In this document: positions 11,398-46,559 of the stretch, piece after piece | Layout: each line of letters starts with the position of its first letter | How positions within the stretch are numbered: the stretch's first letter is position 1 | From: Syngnathus acus | Lineage: Eukaryota > Chordata > Actinopteri > Syngnathiformes > Syngnathidae | Reading direction: 5' to 3' | DNA length: 64,000 nt | NCBI RefSeq assembly: GCF_901709675.1 | Contig: NC_051098.1 | Span: forward strand, 16,239,464-16,303,463 | Translations under genes and position numbers: made by a program | Notes under the pieces: model-generated | Told to the model about the DNA's origin: nothing | Seen by the model: only the letters and a program-made list of their open reading frames with translations | Databases searched by the model: none

Positions 11398-13428
11398 GGT
11401 CATAAAGTTTGAACTCTGAATCCAATAACGAGCTAAGCTAACCTTTGAAATTCTAGTATCTGTCTTACAAACGTACTACATTTATTATTTATTTATGAGG
11501 TGTGCAAAAATGGCGCGTTCACCTTAAGGCCACTTCTCGGTAAGACTACTGTAATGCGCTTTGGAGTCAGCCAATATTTCCTCAACGTCCAAAAGGCTAA
11601 CGCTCACCTCTCAACTGGAGCTCGTAAGAGGGAGCACATAACCCCAATTGTGGCTTACCTTCGCTGTCTCCCAGAGCTCATTTTAAATTTTGTGTTACAG
11701 CGGCAGCTGCTGTGAAATGCACTATATCAATAAATATTATTGTATTGATATTCAATTAGTAGTCATATTGGAAGTAGTGTAGTGTGCGCTAGCAGTAAAG
11801 TAAGTTCCACACTGAATTTGAACATAATTCCTCTCTAGCGCTCTAAGGCAGCTAAGCAATTCTTGATCTGGACAATCATAAAGGTTCAACTTGTGTGTGG
11901 AGTCCAATGAAGCCGCAGACTACACGACTGTGAAATTAACATTGAGCAAGTGACCTGAAGCTTGCCTTGCAGACGCAACAAAAATGGTTGTCAGTATAGT
12001 GAGTGATTAACTCCCAGTTTGCTTCTAGCTGCTTCTCTTTCTTCTTCTACATACTGGCTCCTTGTCCTGTGAAAACATGCTGCCTCTCACTGGTCACTTT
12101 TGGTGCTACATCAAGTCTGGGTCAGAAGATTTGATGAATGAGTGGATGTCTACACACAATAAAATGCAGATATATGCTAAGCTAACACTGTGTCAAAATA
12201 AACACAAGGCGTGACTATGAGTCTTGAGACATTTATTCATATTGTATGCCAAAAGTATGACACGTTGCAACACAACAAGGCCTCATGCGGCGATTGGACA
12301 ATTGGGTGTCTCTTCAAACCAATCAGATGTGTGAACGTTTTGTTGGTGACCTTTAAGGCGCACTCAAATCCAAGTACAAAATAAAGAGTGAATGTGTACA
12401 TGTGGAATTCACGTTCCCTCAAGAATCAGGGGAGGAGCAAAAAAGTGGACGGCAGTGAGACAGCTGATGCAGTAAATTCCACAGGACGTCTCTGCAGTGG
12501 ATGGAAGCAGGTCCCATTGTCTCATACGTCACGCTTACACACATACATGCGTATATGTATTCACATGTATGCAAAGACACACACTTCCATACATACAACT
12601 TACCGGTATATAGTTCTCTGAACGCTTAAATACAGTACACATATAGTACAACAAACATTTTCAAGGACAATTGACAACATAAAGAATGTAGTAAAGCCAT
12701 TGACACGCTACATTTATAGACTTTACAAATGCTTATAAATAGTTCATCATTATGAAGCCTTGATAAACAGTTAAGCATGACACTATTTGGCGACATGAAT
12801 CATTTGTGTGGGCTCACTTTTTGGCAAGTTCAAGCTACTTCCGCCATTGCGGCCTAGTCTTGCAGTGACAAATGAGATCCAGCAGATGGCGCTCCACCCA
12901 AAAGGACGGCAAGTCATTTTTTCAGTCCGATTTTTCAGTTGAGATTCATGTGGTTCCATGTCATCTACTAGTTTATTAAGGCTTAATAACATATATGTAA
13001 GCCATTTATAAACCATTCATAAGCCCTTTCATGATTGTAAACTGCTACCTAAAGGTTAAACTCTAAAAAGCAGGAGCTGGGAGTACAAAACAAACGAAAG
13101 CACACCACGCAGACACACTTTCTATCTATCTTAAAGACCATCTTGTGTCAAAGGTGCTATTACCCGCGACAGTATGGACAGTGTTAATCAAATCGGGAGA
13201 CTTTATGAAGGCACAAGAAGAGACAAGAGCACTGAGGACTGCTACGATCACGACGAAGCACGACGGGCCTAAAGGTTTGTCGTCAGGGTATGTATGATTT
13301 ATGTACACATTTTTATAATACCCTTACCTTGATGTGTCACCACTTATAATAGTTATAGCTATGATGCCGTGGATTCATGTCAAATAAAATCAGAAGGCAG
13401 TGAGAGCTGACAGCGGAGGGGAGCTGCC
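11398..13428. other. FXYD upstream region and probable fxyd6 3' UTR
   Basis: No coding exon is seen. Because the fxyd6 stop codon is at 13,429 on the minus strand, its 3' UTR must extend into this interval. TTTATT on the plus strand (AATAAA on the minus) occurs near 12,231 and 12,971 as possible polyadenylation signals. A purine-pyrimidine mixed CA-rich stretch lies at 12,536-12,600. The small ORFs here have no family likeness. Confidence 0.5.
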
Positions 13429-14927
13429 TCAGTTTTCCGCTGGAGTCTCTTTGGCAGCTGCTGCGGCTGAAATGGAAGTAGTAATTTATCATTTAACTCC
13501 CTAAAGTCAACTTCGATTCTGAATTTGTGGATGTCAAGGGTGAGGTGAGGGGAGCTGACATGGCAGGTGGAAAGGGGCAACTCACCCTTTGAGACGATGA
13601 GGTTTTCCTCCTGCGCCTCCTCATCTCTGGGGGCCCTGCAGATGGAAAGAGAGAGAGAGAGAGGTTGCCATGGTAACCACATGTCTCAAGTGGTGTGACT
13701 GAAGCACTTTTTGTCATTCAGAAGGGCACAGCGGCATACCTGCTTTTCTGGTTGATACTGCAGCGGCACCGTCGACCTTGAAAGAGAAACAAGAAGAAAG
13801 GATAGCGCCGAGCAACTTTCCCCATTGAAATGAATGCTACTGCGATTGTTTGGCTTTTGCATCATGCATAACAAAGACAAATGCCATACCACACACTCAT
13901 ATCGTGGTTTACTTACTGAGAATAAGCAGGATGCCCAGCGTGAACAGCACCACAGCTAAGGCCAGTCCACAAATCCTCAGGCTCTCGTAGTCTGCAAAGC
14001 AAGTTGGCGAGTCGCAAAGCAAACATTTCATTTGACATCTCAATCGCTGATGTTTGTATTGGGCTACACTTTAAAACTGCTGGCTGGCTTCAAAGTCACC
14101 CGAATTGGGCATTGTGTTGAGAATTTGACCCAGTGGTTGGATCAAGATTTGGATCCAATAAGGGGTATTAAATGATTCATGCTTTGTAGTACAACTAGCA
14201 AGAAACATTATGCATACATGCAAAAAAAAAGAATTACAAAAAAAAAAACATACTTACCATAGATAAAAGGATTTTCCTCTTTCTCCGGTTCATCTGTAAA
14301 AATACAAATGTTTTTCATTCTCACGTTCTATTTTTATTATTTTTTTGCCAATCCGTCGCTGATAGAGTGACGTCACCCATGTTTTTCTTCCAAACTGGTA
14401 AACAGACTCACCCTGTACATCAACGTCTGCTCCGGCTGATAGTCATCCATCCACACGAGCCGCAGATAAGACAGAAAAAGATTCTCAGTGTGGTGCTTGA
14501 CAAGTTAACAAGACAACATCAGACATCTAGGATGTGATATGTCGAAATGTCACCATTGTGTGACTTCCCAACACTCAGCCAGTGTGTCGGTCAAACAAAC
14601 AAAAAAAACCTCAAGGAGTCAGTTTATAGCGCAACGCTGCCTCCTTGTGGACAATCTGCATATATGCATGCCTGGGACGTATTTTGTGTTTGTTTCCTAT
14701 CGAGGACATAATTCAGTATACCACACACAAAAACTAAAATGCTTTTATGCAATTATAAAATTATTTGTATATTTTTTTAAATATTTTTTTATCTCATGAA
14801 GCAATTTAATTATTAATCGCTTAAAGTTGTCATTTAGTCAGTAATTTCTAACAGGACTATGTGTGCGCGTATGCTTACCCGCCACACACATGAGGAGCGA
14901 AGAGAGGAAGAGAGAAGTAGTTTCCAT
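13429..14927 (-). CDS. fxyd6: FXYD6-like Na,K-ATPase regulator (phosphohippolin)
   Basis: Type I membrane modulator of the Na,K-ATPase, expressed mostly in brain and sensory epithelia in mammals. Minus-strand coding exons: 14927-14879, 14435-14412, 14293-14258, 13991-13917, 13776-13740, 13635-13586 and 13466-13429, giving 102 aa with all phases consistent. In order: signal peptide (METTSLFLSSLLMCVA), short acidic ectodomain, the FXYD motif NPFIYDYESLRICGL, one membrane helix ending ILLILS, the basic stretch RRCRCSINQK, then APRDEEAQEENLI and a C-terminus ending PAEN. The RRC(R/K)CS-NQK, AP-DEEAQ-ENLI and AEN ends are the FXYD6 hallmarks I recall, so the subfamily call is firm. The RRCRC cysteines are the usual palmitoylation/glutathionylation positions in this family. 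Confidence 0.92.
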
Positions 14928-14932
14928 GGCAA
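14879..14932 (-). other. fxyd6: fxyd6 start-codon exon with acceptor
   Basis: The exon begins right after a TTTATCAACAG acceptor, only five bases before the ATG at 14927-14925, and ends at a GTAAGC donor. This means the fxyd6 5' UTR lies almost wholly in a separate upstream exon. Confidence 0.7.
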
Positions 14933-16642
14933 CTGTTGATAAAGACCAATAAAAAACGGGAGGGTGAGGGGAGCAAATAGCAACGTAAAACTGAAAAATT
15001 GCTACGGTTGTACTGCATTTTGGGAAGCAAGTCCGTCCCCTTGCGCATTCAACACTGAGGTATAAATATTTGAATAAAATGATGAACGCATCACATTGTT
15101 ACAAAAAGCAGAAGAAGATTACAGGCAGAACTGGTGTCTGTCATTCCTCATTCACTTAGAAAGAGAAGAAAATAGACTTCAATGTTCTTCATCAAAATGG
15201 CTATGATATGCAAAACCAGATCACCCCCCCTTTGAGTGGTTTTATCGATTTGCTCCTAATGTAATACAGATGAAGCTCACAGGAAGGAATTTGCACTAAT
15301 GGTTCATTGCTGTTCAGGAGGATGTGTTTGAGAGACAGTCATCAAGAGAGAACTTGGCAGAGGTGAGTGGAACCCTCCGCCAAAGCAAGAAGCAAATTCG
15401 ACACCTTCATAGATGATCCATTCCACACAATCAAATGTCAAATGAGAAAAAGAATGCCATGCATGGTTGTAGCTTACATGGCCTGGGGGCAGCATTTTGT
15501 TCTTTCAGATTGATGATGTTGAATGCTTTGGCAAAATGTTCTCTTTTTCTGGAATAAATGAATACTCGCACCCTCCCTATGGACACCGTGCAACCTTGGC
15601 CTATTTTTATGCAGGTCACATGCACACAAAGTGCACCACTCATTCGAAAAATTCGATTTTTTAAAGTAATGCTCAATACATTTGGTCAAGAGTCCTGCTT
15701 GAAGTCCGTAGGTGGACTCTGTCTAACCCATTTAAGCTCATCCACCTAACAAGATGTTTGTGTCCCCTTAACTCTATTAGAGCCATCAGACATCAGTAGC
15801 AGGAACATTCCTGCCCACTTACTTTTGGCAACGTGACAACTTGAGAACAAAAGTTTTTTCCAGAATGAATTTGTGTTTTTTTCTGCTGACAATCATTGAC
15901 TATTTGACCACAGAATTTTAAGCCCAACAACCCAAACAATGAGTGACTTTCTTCAAGGGGGTGTGCTATCTGTCCACATGTGCTGCTCCACCGTTTGTTG
16001 CCACAGTGATTGATGGTTACTCTTAGCATCTCAATGGCATTTTGCATTGTTTGTTACTGTTAGCATTAAGCTAAGATGATTTTACTGAGGCAAAGCTAGC
16101 TTTTTAAAATACCCCTTGGTTTTATTTAATTTTGCAGCATAGCATGTCAACCTAATTTAATAGATTACAAATTTAACCCATATTTCATGTATACAAATTG
16201 CATTTCATGAGGCCACACCCTCAGACAGTATTTAATCCCATCTTTATGGTCCTATTTATGACACAAGAACAAAGCGTGTCCACTGGAAAAATGGCTCAGA
16301 CAATTCTGCATCGTGTCATGACGTCATAGTCTCCCCAATGAACGCATAAGTGGGTCATATGAATAGGTCGCATGCACCCACATGAGGACTTCCTATCGAC
16401 CTACGTGACGTCACTGTGGCAACCACCCGCACGGTCCTGTCTATCCATTTTTTATTTTAATCACCATGGCAACTGTTGGAAAGTGTGGGACCAGTAATGT
16501 CCACTCGTGAAACGCGAGGGGCGTGGCGGCAAAAAAAAAAAAAAAAAAGCGAACAAACGGCATGAGGGACGATTGAAAAATACAAATAAGATGACACAAT
16601 TAATAGTAGCAAAGCATTTGTGTATCGGGAGCCCACCCGTGA

Positions 16643-16665
16643 CGCGCGCGCGCGCGCGCGCGCGC
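16643..16665. repeat. (CG)n alternating tract
   Basis: Eleven consecutive CG units, a strong Z-DNA forming sequence, inside the first intron of fxyd6 about 300 bp downstream of its promoter region. Long CpG runs are rare in vertebrate DNA because methylated CpG decays. Confidence 0.95.
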
Positions 16666-16951
16666 ATTCAACCTGTGGATCTCGCCCGATGGCGGACGAG
16701 AATGTGCCCATTATCCACCCACCACATCTCATTTCAATGTCGACGTGTCACGACTGATTTTATACACGCACCTATTGTCCATTATAAGACGTAATGATGA
16801 TTTATGGCGCAAGGAGACACACCGTCGTGCATCACTTTTTTTTTTTTTTTTTTGTGCTCCTTTGTGTTTTGGATCAAGGTGAAAACACGCTAACTAACCA
16901 ATCATCTTTTGCATTGCAGTTGCATATAAATCCTAATAACGAACGACTTAC

Positions 16952-17040
16952 CTTTTGCTTATCCAGCAGGTCAATAAATAGACGAGCCACCCACTGTTGT
17001 CAGTCAGCTGCTCTCCAGTCTTCTCATCCGTGAGTGTGTG
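16952..17040 (-). other. fxyd6: Probable noncoding first exon of fxyd6
   Basis: On the minus strand an AAAAG/GTAAGTCG consensus donor lies at 16,952/16,951. It would splice over about 2 kb to the acceptor at 14,932. The upstream end is not defined; no TATA box is evident, and the flank at 17,040-17,200 is rich in pyrimidine/purine runs. It gives the gene the same layout as its FXYD neighbour. Confidence 0.45.
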
Positions 17041-17721
17041 TGGAACGCTGGACTCGAGCCAGCAACAGGAAGGATGAGATGAGAAGGGGGTGGGGGAGGA
17101 AGAGGAGAAGAAGGCGGGATGGACAACAATATGATCTCTTGGAATGACTGTATTTCTTTTTTTCTGGGCCCCCTCCCTCCTTTGTCTCTCCTGAGGTCAA
17201 TAAAGCTTCGTTATTTCTGTGAGCCACAAAACAAAGATTACATTTTATTCATTCATATTCAGACAATAAAAAAAAAATCAAATTATAAGTAGGAAAACGG
17301 GATACATTGGGGATTTTTTACACTAGTGTGCATACAATCGAAGGCTGCATATAAAGTGATATTTAAATATTTGACATCTGAGGAAAAAAAGGGAAAGCAT
17401 GCAATCATTTATTTATCTTATTTATACACTGAAGTGGATTTGAAAGACATTCTTCCCATTGCAAATAACAGAATTCATTCACGTTAGATAAAACAATTTG
17501 TACCTGGATAAAAGTTTAAAAATAAAAAGCAGAATTGTGCTTAAAGTTAAAGACAACTGTAATTTACTTCACTACACAAAGGAAGCCAGCGTGGCACAAT
17601 TTGAAACAGGAATGAGAATCAAGTCAATCTTACAAGGATAAGGTTGCGTTTTTTTTTTTCTCCAAATAGTTTTACTTTGGGGGAAAAAAATCTTTGGAAA
17701 TTAAAAAGCACAACGGGACTT

Positions 17722-17725
<4 letters not shown>

Positions 17726-17767
<42 letters not shown>
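17726..17767. repeat. (AT)n microsatellite with poly-T
   Basis: About 20 AT units followed directly by a poly-T run. It lies in the gap between fxyd6 and fry. Confidence 0.95.
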
Positions 17768-17781
<14 letters not shown>

Positions 17782-18422
17782 AATTAAGTTTAATAGCTGG
17801 AATAAAACAGTTTGGGGCATTCTTTCAAAATATACATATACATTTGTCCATAAAAAAGAAAATACTACAAATATATTTTGAAGTCTTGGATTTTCCTTCA
17901 TATATCGTATAGCTAACATTCCATTTAATTCTCATATCGTGATCGTCAAACACCTGCTGCCCCATCCCGAGTACGCGCGTGCGTGCAATGCACAGTGGAC
18001 AAAAGCAATTTGGCAGCTCGGAAGCATCGGCTCAGCATGACACCAAGCAAGATTTGATTGAAAGGCTGGCCACAACATCTTGCATTCTATGCCACATCAA
18101 GTCTTTTGGGACATTTAAAAGCGTCATCTTTTTGCCCCCAAATCAATGATTTCCTTTTCAAGATGTTGGTCCTGTGGCACCATCTGCTGGATTGGCTGAC
18201 ACACTGGTAGCGGCCAATCCGAAGATTATGCTGTAGCACCTCCTCTCTGACCCGCCCCTCGTTGTTCATTATTCAGGTGAACCCGAGCTTGCCGCCCGGA
18301 GAGAGGGCGGAACCTGAAGGCCACCAACTGGAGCAATGGAGAGCCAAAGTGGAGAGCCAAAGTGGAGCCCAAGAAGACCTCCTTGCTTCAAGGTGTCCCA
18401 TTAAGGCTTGAAAGGCACGCAA

Positions 18423-18447
18423 ATGACGACGGCGGCCGCCTCTGCAG
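18423..18447 (+). CDS. Candidate distal alternative first exon of fry (low support)
   Basis: A start codon opens MTTAAASA and the segment ends one base into a codon at a CAG/GTCAGT donor. It is at the end of a GC-rich block (18,280-18,450). Splice phase 1 matches the first common fry exon at 25,766, so it would join in frame. The Kozak context is weak (C at -3) and the peptide is too short to recognise. It could equally be a noncoding exon, or chance. Confidence 0.25.
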
Positions 18448-20523
18448 GTCAGTTTCTTCTTTTTGTTTTACTTTGCTTGTGAGTCATTTTGCTCACTTGG
18501 CTCCTGGTTTGTTGTCACACAGAAAGAAAAGGGCTTTAGCGTTTTGTTGTGCACCTTTTGCGATTCATTTAGCATCTCAGGTGCAATACAACTAAATCTT
18601 TTTACAATGTAATTATTATTTGAAATGTATTTATTCATAATCCACTGTGAAAGTGTGCCTTAGATTCTATGAAGAAAATAGAATATTTCATTGATTTATC
18701 CAAAAAACACACAATTGTATTTAATATGAGATGTGTGGATTTTGACCACTTTTCCCCTTCCAAAACGGTCAAATAAAATATATCCGTTTCCATGGTGATG
18801 GTGATCATGACAAACCGTAGCTCATTCCTTCCTCATTGCCAAAATCAACGATTACTTCCTTGTTAATCTCACTTGGAGTGACCGGTCAAAGTATTACAAC
18901 CATAAAAAACAAAAACAGAATATCATGAGGTCACAATGAGGTGTCAGCAAGTGTTTTTGTGACATCTTCATCTCACTTTAGTGAGTTGTTGAAAATGAGA
19001 AGTGACAGACGGCAGCAGGTGGGCTGCTCCATCTTTCTTTTCTATGCGCACAAGTAGGTGACCCACATTGGCTTTTTGATAACCCCCTTTTTTGCGAAAT
19101 GTGCCAAATGGTTGTCATTGTCAGTAATCGACATGTTTTTCGATACATTTTTGGAGTGGTACTCATCCAACTCACATGCACACATTGTTAGTTCACTCGT
19201 TGTGTAATTCCAGACCGAGTCCAAACGCTCGGGAGTCAAGCTAACATGAGGAGGCCTGGTGTCTATCAATTATTCATCATGTGCAAATCCAAAAGCATCT
19301 CACCATGGTAACGGACCTCAGAGGGAGGGCCGGTTCAGTGATAGACACCCCCCCCCCCCCCCCCCAAAAGAAAAAAATAACTGAGCTGCTAATATATTGA
19401 GGAATTTGGTTTCAAATGAAAGTACGTGTAGCTGTTGACAAAAGTAGGCATTAAATAAAAGTCACATGCGGTGAAGAAAATGTACAATGTTTGTAAAATG
19501 TACAAGAGAGATGTTAAGTTTACTAAGTTTACTCAAGTACCTAATAATATCAAAATCTTATAACGTGCTCATTTTACAACAGCAGCCCTAACTTAATTAA
19601 CTTGGCTGGAGAGGAAAAAAACAATCCATCTTCTCCAAAAAAGTCAGTCCGTTTGTGTCATTGCTGTCATACATGCCTTGACCACTAGAGGGGGGACTGT
19701 TACTGTGAATTTTCATCGCAGGATGAATTTCTTTGTTGACACAAGGGAGCGCGTGTCCAGGATGCTTTTTCCTATTTGACAAATAAGAGTAAATACACAA
19801 AGCCTCAGAAACAGCAAATGCTCATGCAATATATTTGGCTTTTGGGCTGTTACCTGAAAACCAGAAATATGATTGAAGAAACCCAGTGTTAGTATTATTT
19901 TTATTTTAAAATGCAATGCTGTAACTGTGAGAATGATGCAAGAAGAAGGGTAGCAGAGATGGAGCGTGCTGTGTGTGAAGGCCACTTGTTCCATGTTGTC
20001 ACTGTGAAAACAGGAATACGCCTTCACACACAGACTGATGTAGGTCACACCAGGAAAAATTGGACAATGTCTTCACACACCTTTTGACTGTTGATTTCTT
20101 TGGAGTTTACACTCCAAGATCAACCCCACTTGCTTTAACGTTTGGTTCTTTGGATGAATATTTTATTTTTAGTCCATTATTTCATTTTTCAAACAAACTC
20201 CATCCCTTTTTTTACTTCGTTTGATCCATGCGTCCATTTTAACATTGCTGCCGTGAATGTCAATAGTTAACATTTTTAACTTGTTCTAACATGATTAATT
20301 TTTAGCCCCTCCAAAGGAGTCATTGCGTCAGTTTTTTTTTTTTTTTTTTTAGTTTACTCGTCGTCGAGTTTGTATTTTTAGTTGCAGTTAGTTGGTGTTA
20401 CGTATATTTTTGCATTTGGTTTGCAAATAAACAGCCCCACGCCAACGGGGGTGTGCACGATTCCACCAGTCAAATAGCGCAAGACAAATACAGGATATGT
20501 ACTCAGGAATGCCTGGTGGGCAT

Positions 20524-20524
<1 letters not shown>

Positions 20525-20558
<34 letters not shown>
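20525..20558. repeat. (CA)n microsatellite
   Basis: Seventeen CA units about 300 bp upstream of the 20,873 fry start codon. Confidence 0.95.
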
Positions 20559-20560
<2 letters not shown>

Positions 20561-20872
20561 CGCGCGCACTAGGCGGGGATGTTGCTCTGCTTCTCTGTCC
20601 CTCCCTCTTTCTTAGTCATGACTTCTTCTCTCCTCGCCTTTTGGCCCCAAAGAGAGGAGGGGCTGTCCAAGTAACTTAATACCTGTCCAATTCATGACTT
20701 TCTTTTGGGGGGGGGCTGTAACTAGCTCAACTGCCCTGACAAGTGGTGAGGTTAGCACACATGAGCAGGCAGCGAGAGAGGAGACAGTCAGACAGACAGA
20801 CAGGGCTCCTTATCGTCAAGTGCAAGAAAAGAAGAAGAAGGCAACGTATCCTCCTCCCCACATGGAAGAAGG

Positions 20873-21068
20873 ATGGAAGTGAGCCGCGGCTCGCCACCTG
20901 CCGTCAGGAGCTCAGAGGCCGAGATGGGGCCGGAGTGTCCGCCGCCGCCGCATGAGGGAGTCCCGACGGCCCCGGGGAGCCTTGCCAATTTGGATGCCTT
21001 CCCGCCACGGGACTTTCGAGGCAAGTTCAAGAAGATGCGGCACAAGAAGAGGCCCACCATCCTTGAAA
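20873..21068 (+). CDS. fry: Alternative first exon of fry (basic N-terminus)
   Basis: From a start codon in good Kozak context (A at -3, G at +4) a 65-codon open segment runs to a GAAA/GTAGGT donor. A second start codon, also in good context, lies at 20,924. The peptide ends in a lysine/arginine-rich run, DFRGKFKKMRHKKRPTILE. It leaves phase 1, so it joins the common exon at 25,766 as ...PTILE-T-SPVGNGY. I believe long FRY isoforms with a similar basic N-terminus exist but cannot verify this. It would give a protein with a charged N-terminal extension in place of MTSQQDSGFFEIS. Confidence 0.6.
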
Positions 21069-22585
21069 GTAGGTGCAGTGCCGTTTCTTGGCTGGAAAGG
21101 GCACACACACTTCTTGAGTGGATTTGCCAACCACCTCAATACCAAAAGCAATTGAGGAAAATAAAATTGATAGTGTGTTTTCGTAATTCTTTGCAGAGGA
21201 TAAACATTGTGTGCTTCTGCCTGCTGCCTCACTCTTTGAGTTCACACTTAGCGTGATGACAACATGACAGGGATGCAAATTGCTAGCTGGCCTCGCCTGT
21301 GGTGTTTTGCATCGTGCGTTGGCAAAAGGCCGTTCAAGGCCACCTACTTGTCACGTGCAATCGTCATTGTTGGAAAAAGTCGTAAATACGGCCACTTGTT
21401 TCTGAAGGGATTACTCGAATAATGTTAGGGTGACTTGGCATGTTGGCATTTATTGCTCAAGTTATTAAAAAAATAAATAGCCTTGCCCAATGAGCTTGAT
21501 ATCATTTCTGCTGAGTCATGTAAATGATCTTTCTCTCCTCTACATGGCTTTTTATGTGAAAGCATCGTGTGTATGTTCTCCGCTTGTGGAATGACCCGTC
21601 CGGTATTGAAGGGGCGAAGGTCCCAAGATGTGAAGGGGCCCTTGGGGGCCGAGGGGGGAGTAGGTAGCGCAGAGATGGACATAGCTGGCATTCCTCACCT
21701 TCATCGGCGCTCGATAATGCTCTTAATAACGGCCCGCTCATTTATCGGGATGGCAACTTTAGTTACATTCTAAAACCCCATGTCGAATTGTGTTTCTTTT
21801 TTTATCAACCTGCTTTCTCAAGCAGCACCACACCCATTTCCATGTTGCAGCCTTTCCTTGAGGCCATTTGTCTGATTTACATGGCAAATATTTTCAATGT
21901 TGACACGGTTTCTTTCCCATCTTAATCAGACAACATGTTTGGAGCCATAATAACGTGTTAGGTTACGTACAGATGACAAAAGTGCTCATGGGAGGCTTTC
22001 GCTTTGTGTCTTTTCATGCATCATCTTTCATACGCTAGCTTGAACTCGGATTAGCATTTGCCTGTGCAGAAGTTGACATATTCTGGCAGAATTTTGTCAC
22101 TTCTATTTTTCTGCCACTTCATCTAATGGCAGAGCATCTGAAGCTCTTTTGTGGCTCGGAAATAAAACATCAAGTGATCGCATGTTCCTTTGACAAGCAC
22201 GCTCAGTCCATGCAGGGGCTAAAAGGCAACGGTCAAAGTTGGCCTAAGCACCGCTAATCCTTGCCGATCCCTCGAATGCGCTTTCACGGATGCTCCCGCC
22301 TATGCCCATAGTTCTTCTACATTTACAACAGATGAGTCGCCGTTATCATCATGGTCCTCATCATGAGGCAGCGTAAGTGCAGTTATTATTAACTGCACGC
22401 CGGCTAAGAGGATTGCTCCCGGCCTCCGCACGCAGTTATTTAAAGGCAGCTGACAATCCCGCCCACCGACCGTCCTCCTGGAGATGCTAAGCGGAGGCTA
22501 GCGGAGGGAAGTTGCGCCAGCCGGAGGACGTCAGAGGACGGTCAGGGTCTCCGCAGGAAGGGCCGGCGACGGCGCTGGTCCCATC

Positions 22586-45099
<22,514 letters not shown>

Positions 45100-46165
45100 C
45101 CGCCACGCGCTCGCCAGCTTTTCTTGCACTGCTAACACGCCATTCACAGGCAAGTGCGCCCGGAAAGTATTCGTACAAATCTTTAGTCGCGGCCTTTTTC
45201 CAAAATACAATCAATGAATTCCCTTTTCCCCTCAGAATTCCAAACAAGGAATTTGTTTGCAAACGTATTCAAAATAAATGTTAAATGGCACAAGATCCCA
45301 ATGTGACATTAATTCATTTAAAAATGCATATCGTCCATAAATGTCCACAATTACCAACAGTCTTTGCTCAAGACTTTTCGATGCACCTTTAACAGCCATT
45401 ACGGTCTGAAATCTTCTTGGCACGTCGATTTTCCCCTTTGGTCTTGGCAACGCGGTAAATACTTTCCAGACGCACAGCCGCACGCTAAATGGAAATAACA
45501 TACCAAAGCTTTGCAATTCATCTTAAAGGGAATTGTGCAATGATCTTCCACACACGTGGATTTTTTTACTGTGCAGTAAAGAATGTATCTGAGAGGGAAA
45601 TGTAATAAAGGAGGATGTGTTACTTAGTAGTGTGCGTGTGTGTGTGTGCATGTGAGTGTGTGTTTGTGTGCGTGCGTGCGTGTGTGTGTGTGTGTGGGGG
45701 GGGGGATTCTGGCAGACATTTTAGATGAGAATTTTTGGACGCCAATTTCAATCGACTGCCGTCAAACTACTTTGAAATGCTGCAGATCTACTGTAACACT
45801 ATGAGTACTCCCAAAAAAAAATAATAGTGTTTTGTACGCGGAATAGCTTTTTAGCAAATGACATGATTTCTATTTAAGGAACCCTAACCTTATTTTTCGA
45901 GCCTGTCACACACACTTGCAAATCTTAGTCTGTTAATGAACAAATTTATTTTCAATGAATAACTGTACATAGCGCCTTTGGAACTTTATTGAGTCTATTT
46001 TTATCAACTTGCAATGTGATTTGCATACTATAGGGAGTAGAGGAGATACATATTTTTAAAGCTGTAGTAGCACTGGTAGTTGGATTTTGTAAATAGTCTT
46101 TGCCTTTGCCATGAACTGAAAATGGTGTGTACACTTATGTCACAATAAAAAATATCAAATGTTCT
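45100..46165 (+). other. fry: fry 3' UTR
   Basis: After the stop codon there is AT-rich sequence without any exon. AATAAA signals occur at 45,273, 45,604 and 46,144. The last lies about 450 bp before the brca2 5' end, so the two genes are nearly back to back. An imperfect (TG)n run with a G-tract occupies 45,631-45,706. Confidence 0.65.
45631..45706. repeat. Imperfect (TG)n microsatellite in fry 3' UTR
   Basis: A run of TG/CG/TTTG units ending in ten consecutive G. Confidence 0.9.
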
Positions 46166-46559
46166 TTGGCACATATTGTCCGTTTGTGGGATGTGTGATG
46201 GGACGACTCCCACAGAAATGATTTGCTTAATTGGATAATGATACTACTGAAACTATGCAAAGAAGGCGTGATTGAATGATTCTTTTCTTTGAGTTATTCA
46301 TATTCTTATTCGTAAAAAGCTGTTTTATTAGCATTTTTGTTTAAGTAAAATGTTTTTAATCTTGGTTTTAATGTATTCAATTTTCAAAATAAAACCGTTT
46401 TCATTTAAATTTATTTTTATGTTTTAGCATTAAAATATTTTTTTATTTTTCATATTGCATTCAAACATACCATTATTGCTGTCATTAATTTATAATTTAT
46501 AGTATAAAGTCTAATTTGTCACACGGTAATGACCCAGTTTTGGAACGACTGAAGTCTTA

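Larger units (their letters stand above)
17041..20872. other. Gap between fxyd6 and fry; holds the synteny junction
   Basis: No complete gene is seen. It carries the (AT)n tract, a run of 18 C at 19,348-19,365, a poly-T at 20,331-20,350 and a (CA)n at 20,525-20,558. A GC-rich block at 18,280-18,450 ends in a possible first exon of fry (listed separately). Genes to the left belong to the human 11q23 group and genes to the right to the human 13q13 group. Confidence 0.6.
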
